14,244 nt of DNA, from positions 1 through 14,244 of the forward strand of contig CATOOY010000033.1 in assembly GCA_951801995.1 (NCBI GenBank), given 5' to 3'. The translations under genes were made by a program, and so were the position numbers. The notes under the pieces were generated by a model that did not search any database, was not told the origin of the DNA, and saw only the letters and a program-made list of their open reading frames with translations. Source of the DNA: an uncultured Erysipelotrichaceae bacterium (GTDB taxonomy: Bacteria > Bacillota_I > Bacilli_A > RF39 > UBA660). Numbering within the stretch: position 1 is the stretch's first letter; every line of letters begins with the position of its first letter. Below are positions 6,315 through 13,084 of this stretch, one piece after another.

Positions 6315-7247
6315 TTATTTTAAATAGTATGCATAGTATTCTTCAAATGTTATGTTTTCTTTTTTTATTTGTTTTGCTATTTTTTTCCCTACATAACGAT
6401 AATGACAGGGTTCAAATTTAAATAAAGTAATGTTTTCTTTTTCTTTTGGATACCTTAAAATGAATCCATAATCTGCTGCATTTTCTTGTAACCATTTGTA
6501 TGCGTCAGAATTTGCAAAGTCTGCTTTTGTGGTTCCTTTAGCTGTTAAATTAATAGCTAGTCCTGTTTGTGTTTCTGAGAAGCCTGGATGTGCTGCTACT
6601 TTGTCAGCATAACTTTCTCCTCTTGTATCACTATAGGAATTGTATGCTTTTTTTTGCTTTTCATAACTTCTATAACCAGATGTTATAATTAGGGTAATAC
6701 CATCTTCTTTTGCACTTTCCCACATTTTTTGATAATGTGAATATATTTCTTTTCTGATTTTTATATTGGCATAGGCATATTTAGATGCTACAGTTATTAA
6801 TTCTTCTTCATTTGGGAAGTTTTCTTCTAAATAGTAATATTTATTTACTAATATTTGTTCTTTTTTAGAAATATCTGCTTTTTTTATATTTTCATAGGTT
6901 TCTTTGTGAATTCCTGTATTGATAATGGTTATTATCTCTTTTGTTTTTTTGGTTGGGTCTTCTTCTAAATATTTTAAATATTCTTTTAAATTTTTTTCTA
7001 TAAAATATTTTTGGTTTATAAATTTTGAAATATTTTTATTATATTTTTGCGTTAATATAATATCTTTGTTTGTTAATTTTTTTTCAAAAAGGATTATCTC
7101 TTCTTCAGTGTAACCTTTTTGTTTTAGTTTATAATTATCGCTTTTTCGATATTGTATAAATTTGTAAAGACATATGGTTAGAATAGTACACAATAAAATA
7201 GTAAGTATTATTATGATTCCTTTTCTTTTTATTCTTCTTTTTTTCAT
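6315..7247 (-). CDS. M15B/VanY-like protein with degenerate zinc site (probable pseudoenzyme)
   Basis: This 310-residue protein has an N-terminal membrane anchor (about 11-30), a helical charged region (36-150), and a C-terminal M15B-like domain (about 150-300). The domain keeps the fold signatures: ITSGYRSYEKQ with R193, the G229 and A231 of the zinc motif, and FEPCHYRYVG with E279 and H282. The zinc motif itself reads SETQTGLAIN, so the ligand His is T226 and the ligand Asp is N233; the usual Trp before H282 is C281. With two of three ligands replaced, normal zinc catalysis is unlikely. The reading frame is intact over its full length, arguing against simple decay. It is upstream of, and probably co-transcribed with, the intact paralogue. 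A role in binding cell-wall peptides or controlling the partner is possible but unproven. It begins behind GGTGATAGT. Confidence 0.9.
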   Translation of the reverse strand: MKKRRIKRKGIIIILTILLCTILTICLYKFIQYRKSDNYKLKQKGYTEEEIILFEKKLTNKDIILTQKYNKNISKFINQKYFIEKNLKEYLKYLEEDPTKKTKEIITIINTGIHKETYENIKKADISKKEQILVNKYYYLEENFPNEEELITVASKYAYANIKIRKEIYSHYQKMWESAKEDGITLIITSGYRSYEKQKKAYNSYSDTRGESYADKVAAHPGFSETQTGLAINLTAKGTTKADFANSDAYKWLQENAADYGFILRYPKEKENITLFKFEPCHYRYVGKKIAKQIKKENITFEEYYAYYLK

Positions 7248-7262
7248 ACTATCACCACTTTT

Positions 7263-7268
7263 ATTATA
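7263..7268 (-). promoter_or_regulatory. -10 element for the M15 paralogue operon
   Basis: TATAAT on the minus strand, 15 bases before the start codon at 7247. No good -35 is seen. The expected -35 position (about 7286-7291) falls in the loop of the inverted repeat 7273-7312. Confidence 0.5.
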
Positions 7269-7272
7269 CTAC

Positions 7273-7312
7273 ATATCTTTTTAAAATGGATAATTTCTCT
7301 TTAAAAAGATAT
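7273..7312. repeat. 13-bp perfect inverted repeat between divergent promoters
   Basis: ATATCTTTTTAAA (7273-7285) and TTTAAAAAGATAT (7300-7312) are perfect complements around a 14-base loop. No T-run follows on either strand, so it is not a normal terminator. It covers the -35 region of the minus-strand promoter and ends 9 bases before the -35 of the frr promoter, so it may be a shared operator. Confidence 0.6.
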
Positions 7313-7321
7313 AAGAAATGA

Positions 7322-7350
7322 TTGTATAAATATAGGAAATATATTATAAT
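7322..7350 (+). promoter_or_regulatory. Sigma-A-type promoter of frr
   Basis: TTGTAT (7322-7327), a 17-base spacer and a consensus TATAAT (7345-7350). The predicted start point is near 7357, leaving a leader of about 17 bases with AAAGGATG as Shine-Dalgarno. Confidence 0.75.
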
Positions 7351-7373
7351 ATTAATAATGAAAGGATGAAAAT

Positions 7374-7916
7374 ATGGATACAATTTTAAAAGAAGCTGAA
7401 ATGGAGATGATGGGGGCTTTAGAAAGTATGGAAAGAAGACTTTCTAATATTCGTGCTGGGAGAGCGAATCCTGCAATTTTAGATAAAGTAATGGTTTCTT
7501 ATTATGGAACAGATACATCTCTTAAAACACTTGCTAATATTTCTATTCCTGAGGCTAGACAGCTTTGTATTAAACCTTTTGATCGTTCTATTTTATCAGC
7601 AATTGAAAAGGCTATTTATGAAGCCAATATTGGTCTTACCCCTAATAATAATGGGGAAGTAATTATTTTAAATATACCTGCTTTAACAGAAGATACTAGA
7701 AGAGAATATGTAAAACAAGCTAAACAAATAGCAGAAGAAGCAAAGATACACTTACGTAATATTAGACAGGATGCAAATAATGATATAAAGAAGTTAGATA
7801 TTCCAGAAGATAATAAAAAAGATGCTTCGTCTTCTATTCAAACACTTATTCAAAAATATAATAAAGAAGTAGAAGAAAAATTAAAGGCAAAAGAAAATGA
7901 ACTTATGAGTGTTTAA
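7374..7916 (+). CDS. frr: Ribosome recycling factor
   Basis: This 180-residue protein is the ribosome recycling factor, which with EF-G splits post-termination ribosomes in the cytoplasm. The family normally has about 185 residues, so this is full length. Clear signatures are NIRAGRANPAILDKVMVSYYG (about 25-45), the LCIKPFD segment (64-70), EANIGLTPNNNGEVIILNIPALTEDTRREYVK (about 83-114) and HLRNIRQDAN (126-135). It has its own promoter and a good Shine-Dalgarno (AAAGGA, 7 bases before ATG). In many Firmicutes frr follows tsf and pyrH; here it sits alone, with a divergent cell-wall gene upstream and a hydrolase gene 29 bases downstream. No terminator separates it from that hydrolase. Confidence 0.98.
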   Translation: MDTILKEAEMEMMGALESMERRLSNIRAGRANPAILDKVMVSYYGTDTSLKTLANISIPEARQLCIKPFDRSILSAIEKAIYEANIGLTPNNNGEVIILNIPALTEDTRREYVKQAKQIAEEAKIHLRNIRQDANNDIKKLDIPEDNKKDASSSIQTLIQKYNKEVEEKLKAKENELMSV

Positions 7917-7945
7917 TATGCTCTTTTTTCGTTGTTTGATTTTAT

Positions 7946-8860
7946 ATGAGTTTGTTTTTTCTTATTATTTTTATTCTTTGGATATGTGTTGGAAATCTTT
8001 TTTATAATAGTATTTTAAATATAAAAAAAATAAATACGAAAAATATAGATATTTTGGAAAGAGACGTCTATGCTAGATATGTAAGAGAGTCACAAAGCTG
8101 TTTTCAGTCTTTGAAGAAGCATAGTGACATGGAAGAAATTTATATTATGAGTAAAGATCATGTTAAGAATCATGCTTATTATTTTGCTAATAGTGGTCAC
8201 AAGTGGGTACTACTTGTACATGATTATTTGAGGGATTCTACAAGTCTTGCTATTTTAGGTAAGTATTATCATGATATGGGTTATCATGTACTTCTTGTGG
8301 ATCTTCGTTGTCATGGAAAAAGTGGTGGAACTTTCCTTTCTCTTGGTAAATGGGAGAGTTTGGATGTTGCTTCTTTTATTGCTTATATTTTGAAAAAAGA
8401 TGCTTCTTCTTCTATTATTTTACATGGTGTATCTTTGGGAGCTGTTTCTATTTTTCTTTCTTTGCGTTTTTCTTTTCCTAAAAATGTATGTGCTATTGTT
8501 AGTGATAGTGCTTATACTAGTGTTTATGATATTTTATATTATCATCTTCATTTTCGTTTTGGAATTCTTTCTTATCCAATTTTGTTTGCTATAAATTTTG
8601 TTGCTAAAATTCGAACGGGTGTAACACTTTGGAATATTTCTGCTTTAAAAGAAATATCTAAAAATACACTTCCTACTTTGTTTATTCATAGTAAGGATGA
8701 TGATTTTGTTCCTTCAATTATGAGTAAAGCGCTTTATTTCGAAAATCCATCATTTAAGGAACTTTATTTTTTAGAAGGAGATCATGGACTTTCTTTTTTG
8801 CAAAGTTCTACTGCTTATAAAAAAATTTTATCTTCTTTCCTTTCTCGTTATCATCTTTAA
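7946..8860 (+). CDS. Membrane-anchored alpha/beta hydrolase (serine hydrolase, YqkD/COG1073-like)
   Basis: This 304-residue protein begins with one hydrophobic segment (about 3-20) that would anchor it, followed by an alpha/beta hydrolase fold. Visible parts are the WVLLVHDY strand and oxyanion region (87-94), LLVDLRCHGKSGG (116-128), the nucleophile elbow GVSLG (S163), TLFIHSKDDDFVP with the likely acid D252 or its neighbour, and GDHG with the likely catalytic H280. It resembles membrane-associated Firmicutes hydrolases of the YqkD/Bem46 type, whose substrates are mostly unknown. The start has no Shine-Dalgarno: the 29 bases after frr are T-rich, and an in-frame stop at 7937-7939 limits how far upstream it can begin. 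It is probably co-transcribed with frr and may be weakly translated. Its stop codon overlaps that of the convergent gene. Confidence 0.85.
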   Translation: MSLFFLIIFILWICVGNLFYNSILNIKKINTKNIDILERDVYARYVRESQSCFQSLKKHSDMEEIYIMSKDHVKNHAYYFANSGHKWVLLVHDYLRDSTSLAILGKYYHDMGYHVLLVDLRCHGKSGGTFLSLGKWESLDVASFIAYILKKDASSSIILHGVSLGAVSIFLSLRFSFPKNVCAIVSDSAYTSVYDILYYHLHFRFGILSYPILFAINFVAKIRTGVTLWNISALKEISKNTLPTLFIHSKDDDFVPSIMSKALYFENPSFKELYFLEGDHGLSFLQSSTAYKKILSSFLSRYHL

Positions 8861-9450
8861 AAGAGTGTAGGTAAGAGTATTATTCCAAAACTATATCCTA
8901 AAAGTGATATAGGTTTTCCTAAAAAAATAATTTTTAAAAAATCTTTTGTTTGGATAGGTGTTAGACCTATTAGATAACAAAGTAAATCATCAGGTGCTCC
9001 TGGAAGGATAATCATCCATAAGAAAAATTTTTGAAAGTTTTTCTTTTCTAAAATATTCATATATTTGTGGATATTTTTTTCTTTGAAAAGTAAATTTATA
9101 ATTTTTAAACTATATTTTTTTGATAGAAAGAAGGCTAGGAGTGAACCTATTGTAAGTCCAATATAATTATAAAAAAATCCAAGAATGGGTCCAAATAGAA
9201 TAACGCCTACTAAGCAGGTGGCTCCTCCTGGTATAATAGGGAAAATAACTTGTATAATTTGGATAAAAATAAAGAATAGTGGTGCCCAAAAGCCAATATT
9301 TTTTAAGAAATCTTTCATATATTTATCATTTGTAAATATACCTTTTTGTAAACCTAAAATGATGAATATAAAAAGTAAAATTATAAATAAAAAATGAATT
9401 ATATTTGAAATAATGTGACAATATGCTTTCTTTTTGTTTATACTTTTCAT
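8857..9450 (-). CDS. VTT/DedA-superfamily (TVP38/TMEM64-like) membrane protein
   Basis: This 197-residue multi-pass protein belongs to the VTT (DedA/TVP38/TMEM64) superfamily, linked in bacteria and eukaryotes to phospholipid movement across membranes and to envelope stress tolerance. The start at 9450 is chosen because AAGGAG sits 7 bases before that ATG; an in-frame ATG at 9495 would add 15 residues but has no clear Shine-Dalgarno. After TM1 (about 13-35), signatures are IIPGGATCLVGVILFGP (72-88), GLTIGSLLAFFLSKKY (98-113) and LPGAPDDLLCYLIGLT (149-164). The Arg usually found shortly before that last proline motif is not evident. Substrate unknown. Family assignment is good. It converges on the hydrolase gene with a 2-base stop-codon overlap and no visible terminator. 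Confidence 0.85.
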   Translation of the reverse strand: MKSINKKKAYCHIISNIIHFLFIILLFIFIILGLQKGIFTNDKYMKDFLKNIGFWAPLFFIFIQIIQVIFPIIPGGATCLVGVILFGPILGFFYNYIGLTIGSLLAFFLSKKYSLKIINLLFKEKNIHKYMNILEKKNFQKFFLWMIILPGAPDDLLCYLIGLTPIQTKDFLKIIFLGKPISLLGYSFGIILLPTLF

Positions 9451-9480
9451 AGAATATCTCCTTACTTCTATTTTTCTCAA

Positions 9481-9510
9481 AATATAAGAAAGCATGTATG
9501 AAAAAGTTAA
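9481..9510 (-). promoter_or_regulatory. Possible promoter of the VTT/DedA-like gene
   Basis: On the minus strand, TTAACT (9505-9510), an 18-base spacer and TATATT (9481-9486). Its -35 lies only 7 bases from the -35 of the divergent plus-strand promoter. Confidence 0.35.
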
Positions 9511-9517
9511 ATTTTAC

Positions 9518-9546
9518 TCGACAATCTCTATCACGTTTGATACAAT
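9518..9546 (+). promoter_or_regulatory. Sigma-A-type promoter of the YjdF-like / Ca2+-ATPase operon
   Basis: TCGACA (9518-9523), a 17-base spacer and TACAAT (9541-9546), the -10 extended by an upstream TG. A small inverted repeat TATCA-N4-TGATA (9529-9542) spans the spacer and the first bases of the -10 and could bind a repressor. Confidence 0.7.
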
Positions 9547-9569
9547 AAATGTAAAGTAGGTGGATGGAT

Positions 9570-10355
9570 ATGAAAAAAAAAGGATATGTGAAAAATTATA
9601 GAAAAAAATCTTTTTTTGTTTATTTTTCTTTACGTCTCATTGTTATTTTGATTCTTCTTTTAAATTTATTTGATCGAAATTACGAAAATGTGTTTTTATG
9701 TGTTTTGACTCTATTCTTATTTTTAATACCTGCTATGATAGAAGAAACTTTTCAAATTGATATTCCAAGTATGATGGAAATTATAATATTTCTTTTTATT
9801 TTTGCAGCACAAATTCTTGGAGAAATTAATTCTTTTTATACTTTATTTCCACATTGGGATACTGTTTTACATACAATTAATGGATTTATTATGGGGGCTA
9901 TAGGTCTTTCTCTTATTGAAATTTTAAATGATAGTGATAAAGTAGCTATTGATTTATCACCTTTATTTGTATCTATTGTAGCTTTTTGTTTTTCTATGAC
10001 TATTGGGGTGTTTTGGGAATTTTTTGAGTATGGTATGGATAGTATTTTTAAATTGGATATGCAAAAGGATACTATTATTACAGAAATACATTCTGTTACT
10101 TTTGATGAAAAAAACTTAAATCGAGTTCATCATTTAAAAATAGAAGATGTTGTTGTAAATGGTGAAAGATGGGATTATGGTGGTTATTTAGATATTGGAC
10201 TTATTGATACCATGAATGATTTGTTTGTTAATTTTATTGGAGCTTTGGTTTTTTCGATTATTGGTTATTTGGATGGTAGAAGTAAGAATAACAATTTGGA
10301 GAATTGGCTCATTAAATTAAAGAAAAGGGAGAGAAAAAATGAAAAAGTGGCATAG
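9570..10355 (+). CDS. YjdF/DUF2238-like multi-pass membrane protein
   Basis: This 261-residue membrane protein has about six hydrophobic segments and polar signatures resembling the poorly understood YjdF/DUF2238 family: PHWDTVLHTINGF (H95, D97, H101), FWEFFEYGMD (W149, E150, E153) and GLIDTMNDLFVNF (D213, D217). Several His and acidic residues next to membrane segments suggest a metal- or ion-binding site, which is inference. A soluble stretch (about 160-205) lies between the later segments. The ATG at 9570 is preferred because AGGTGG ends 6 bases before it; an in-frame ATG at 9564 abuts that site. The 3' end overlaps the Ca2+-ATPase gene by 17 bases, so the two are translationally coupled and likely work together or are needed at the same time. 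Family name is tentative; function unknown. Confidence 0.75.
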   Translation: MKKKGYVKNYRKKSFFVYFSLRLIVILILLLNLFDRNYENVFLCVLTLFLFLIPAMIEETFQIDIPSMMEIIIFLFIFAAQILGEINSFYTLFPHWDTVLHTINGFIMGAIGLSLIEILNDSDKVAIDLSPLFVSIVAFCFSMTIGVFWEFFEYGMDSIFKLDMQKDTIITEIHSVTFDEKNLNRVHHLKIEDVVVNGERWDYGGYLDIGLIDTMNDLFVNFIGALVFSIIGYLDGRSKNNNLENWLIKLKKRERKNEKVA

Positions 10356-12987
10356 TTTAGGGGAGGATGCTGTTTTAAATATATTAGAAAGTAGTTTTAG
10401 GGGATTGTCTTCTAAGGAAGCTTATATACGTCTTCAAAAATATGGAAAAAATGTATTGCCTCGTAAAAGAAAGGACTCTTTTTTTCAAATAGTAGTAAAA
10501 CAACTTGTGGATCCTATTGTACTCCTTTTGGTAATTGCTACTATTTTTTCGTTTTTTATAGGGGAAATAGTGGATGGGATTGCTATTTCTTTTATTATAA
10601 TAGTTGATCTTTTGATGGGGAGTTTTCAGGAATGGAAGGCTAGTATAAATGCAGAATCGCTTGCTTCTATGATACGAGTACATGTAAAAGTGCAACGTGA
10701 TATAGAAATGCAAGTAGATGCTAGTGAAATTGTAATAGGGGATGTTGTTTTATTAGAACCTGGTGATAAAATATGTGCTGATATGCGTATTTTGGAATGT
10801 GCTAATTTTACTGTAAATGAGTCTATTCTAACTGGGGAAAGTATAGGAACAGAAAAAGAAGTTACTATTTTGAAAGAGGAAACTCTTCTTTCTGAACGAA
10901 AGAATATGCTATATGCAGGAACTATTGTTTTAACAGGTAGAGCGAGTGCTGTTGTATGTGAGGTAGGGAGGAATACAGAGATTGGGAAAATTTCAGATAA
11001 AGTAAATCATACGAAGGAAACGAAGTCTCCACTTACTATTCGTATGGAAAAATTTTCTCGTCAAATTAGTTTTCTTATTATTTTTGTTGCCTTTTTTCTT
11101 ACTGTCTTACTTGTCTTTAAAAATACAGAAATGAGTCAGATTTTTTTGTCTGTTGTTGCTTTATCTGTTTCTGCTATGCCAGAAGGCCTGCCACTTGCTC
11201 TTACTATGGCACTTACAATAGCGTCTAATCGTATGGCTTCTAAGAATGTTATTGTAAAAAAATTAAATTCTGTGGAAAGTTTAGGAAGTTCTACTGTAAT
11301 TGCATCTGATAAAACAGGAACCCTTACTGTAAATGAGCAAACGGCTAAGAAAATTTTGCTTCCTAATGGTGATTTTTTTGAAGTCAGTGGTGTAGGTTAT
11401 AATGATTGTGGAAAAGTTATTTGTCAAAAGGGTAATATGGATGAAGCAGAATGGATATCTAAATTGGGAATGATAAATAATGAATCTTCCTTTACAAAAG
11501 AGGGGGATACTTTTTCTTATTTTGGAGATTCTATTGATGTTGCTTTTCGTGCTTTGGCTTTTAAATGTGGAATACAAGATGTTAATATAGAAAATATGGG
11601 AATGATTCCTTATGAATCACAAAATAAGTACTCTGCTATTTTTTATAAGGAAGATGGAGTTTCCTATTGTGCAATAAAGGGTTCTTTTGAAAAAGTTCTT
11701 TCTTTTTGTAATAGGGTGATGGATAATAAACAGATAAAAGATATTGATAAGGCTTTTTTAAAGAAACAAAATGATAATCTTGCTAAAGAAGGGTATAGGG
11801 TCATTGCTCTTGCTTATGAGCAAAATGTAATAGAAAAAGAAGAATATGTGGAGGAAGATATTCCTAAGCTTATTTTTGCAGGAATGGTTGGTTTTATCGA
11901 TCCTATTCGATTAGAAGTAAAATCTTCTATTGCAGAGTGTAAAAAAGCAGGAATACGTGTTGTGATGATTACTGGAGATCATCCTTTTACTGCTTTTTCT
12001 ATTGCTAAGGAACTTGGTATGGTAGAAACAGATGCAGAAGTAACTTCTGGTAGAGAAATTTTTGAAAAGTTACAAGAGGGAAATCAGGCTTTTGATAATT
12101 TTATAAAAGAAAAGAGTGTTTTTACAAGGGTTACACCTATGGATAAATTAAAAATCATTGAATCTTTTAAACGGGATGGACAGTTTGTTGCTGTTACAGG
12201 TGATGGTGTAAATGATGCACCAGCCTTGCAAGCTGCTAATATAGGTATTGCGATGGGAAGTGGAACGGATGTTGCTAAAGAAACGGCTTCTATGATTATT
12301 ACAGATGATAATTTTCAATCTATTGTTGCAGGTATAAAAGAGGGCAGAAATGCCTATAGTAATATTAGGAAAGTAAGTTACATGCTTCTTTCCTGTGGCA
12401 TTGCAGAGGTACTTTTCTTTATGCTTGCTATTTTATTTGATTATCCTATGCCTCTTGTTGCTATTCAACTTTTGTGGCTTAATATTGTAACAGATGGTTT
12501 ACAAGATTTTGCTTTATCTTTTGAAAAGGCAGAAGATGGTATTATGGAAGAAAAACCAAGGGGATCTTCTGAGTCTATTTTTAATAAAGCTCTTTTTATA
12601 GAAGTTCTTTTATCAGGTGGAACTATGGGAATTCTTGTTTTTCTGACATGGATTTATCTTATAGATTTTGCACATATGGATCTTATTACTGCACGTGGCT
12701 ATATTATGACACTTATGGTATTTATGCAAAATATGCATGTTTTGAATTGTCGTAGTGAAAAAAAATCGGTATTTAAGATGTCATTATTTACGAATCCACT
12801 TATTTTATTTAGTATTTTTTTCGCAATTTTTTTACAGATTGTTGTATGTGAAGTGCCGATTTTTAGTTTATTTTTGGAAACGAGTCGTATTCCTATTTTC
12901 CATATGTTTTTCCTATTTATTTTATCTTTTTTTGTTATTTTGGTTATGGAAATTTACAAGAAGATATTCAGAAAAAGAAGAACTTGA
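10339..12987 (+). CDS. P2-type Ca2+-transporting P-type ATPase
   Basis: This 882-residue ATP-driven cation pump is most likely a Ca2+ exporter. All P-type landmarks are present: N-terminal cation-ATPase domain (about 4-70), LTGES (164-168), M4 motif PEGLP (281-285), the phosphorylation site DKTGTLT (D324), the nucleotide-binding KGSFE (447-451), MITGD (543-547) and the hinge GDGVNDAP (621-628). Transport residues match the SERCA site II (E282 in M4; N715 and D719 in M6 motif NIVTDG). For site I, E690 in M5 and T718 are kept, but the Asn position in M5 is glycine (G687). This suggests one Ca2+ per cycle, as in several bacterial pumps. The start overlaps the upstream gene and has a GGGAG Shine-Dalgarno. 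No terminator hairpin is evident after the TGA stop. Ca2+ specificity is inferred. Confidence 0.93.
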   Translation: MKKWHSLGEDAVLNILESSFRGLSSKEAYIRLQKYGKNVLPRKRKDSFFQIVVKQLVDPIVLLLVIATIFSFFIGEIVDGIAISFIIIVDLLMGSFQEWKASINAESLASMIRVHVKVQRDIEMQVDASEIVIGDVVLLEPGDKICADMRILECANFTVNESILTGESIGTEKEVTILKEETLLSERKNMLYAGTIVLTGRASAVVCEVGRNTEIGKISDKVNHTKETKSPLTIRMEKFSRQISFLIIFVAFFLTVLLVFKNTEMSQIFLSVVALSVSAMPEGLPLALTMALTIASNRMASKNVIVKKLNSVESLGSSTVIASDKTGTLTVNEQTAKKILLPNGDFFEVSGVGYNDCGKVICQKGNMDEAEWISKLGMINNESSFTKEGDTFSYFGDSIDVAFRALAFKCGIQDVNIENMGMIPYESQNKYSAIFYKEDGVSYCAIKGSFEKVLSFCNRVMDNKQIKDIDKAFLKKQNDNLAKEGYRVIALAYEQNVIEKEEYVEEDIPKLIFAGMVGFIDPIRLEVKSSIAECKKAGIRVVMITGDHPFTAFSIAKELGMVETDAEVTSGREIFEKLQEGNQAFDNFIKEKSVFTRVTPMDKLKIIESFKRDGQFVAVTGDGVNDAPALQAANIGIAMGSGTDVAKETASMIITDDNFQSIVAGIKEGRNAYSNIRKVSYMLLSCGIAEVLFFMLAILFDYPMPLVAIQLLWLNIVTDGLQDFALSFEKAEDGIMEEKPRGSSESIFNKALFIEVLLSGGTMGILVFLTWIYLIDFAHMDLITARGYIMTLMVFMQNMHVLNCRSEKKSVFKMSLFTNPLILFSIFFAIFLQIVVCEVPIFSLFLETSRIPIFHMFFLFILSFFVILVMEIYKKIFRKRRT

Positions 12988-13024
12988 AGTATAAATAGGT
13001 AGTGTATAATATATTATTTCTAAT

Positions 13025-13053
13025 TTTACAGATAAAATCTTTTGTGTTATAAT
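13025..13053 (+). promoter_or_regulatory. Strong sigma-A-type promoter of the NlpC/P60 gene
   Basis: TTTACA (13025-13030), a 17-base spacer and TATAAT (13048-13053), with TG one base before the -10 (extended -10). It is the best promoter in the window. The predicted start is near 13060. A 12-base palindrome ATAATATATTAT lies just upstream (13006-13017). Confidence 0.8.
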
Positions 13054-13084
13054 ATGCCTTGCCTAGAGGAGAGTGTACAAAATC

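Noticed and set aside
7918..8007. Short frame starting ATG one base after the frr stop (about 29 codons)
   Set aside because: It has no Shine-Dalgarno, overlaps the hydrolase gene in another frame and has no recognisable features.
10384..10713. Minus-strand open frame of 109 codons opposite the Ca2+-ATPase start
   Set aside because: It is antisense to well-conserved ATPase sequence, with no start signal and low-complexity composition.
13006..13017. Palindrome ATAATATATTAT as an ATPase terminator
   Set aside because: It is purely A/T with no loop or GC core and no T-run, so it cannot be a convincing terminator.
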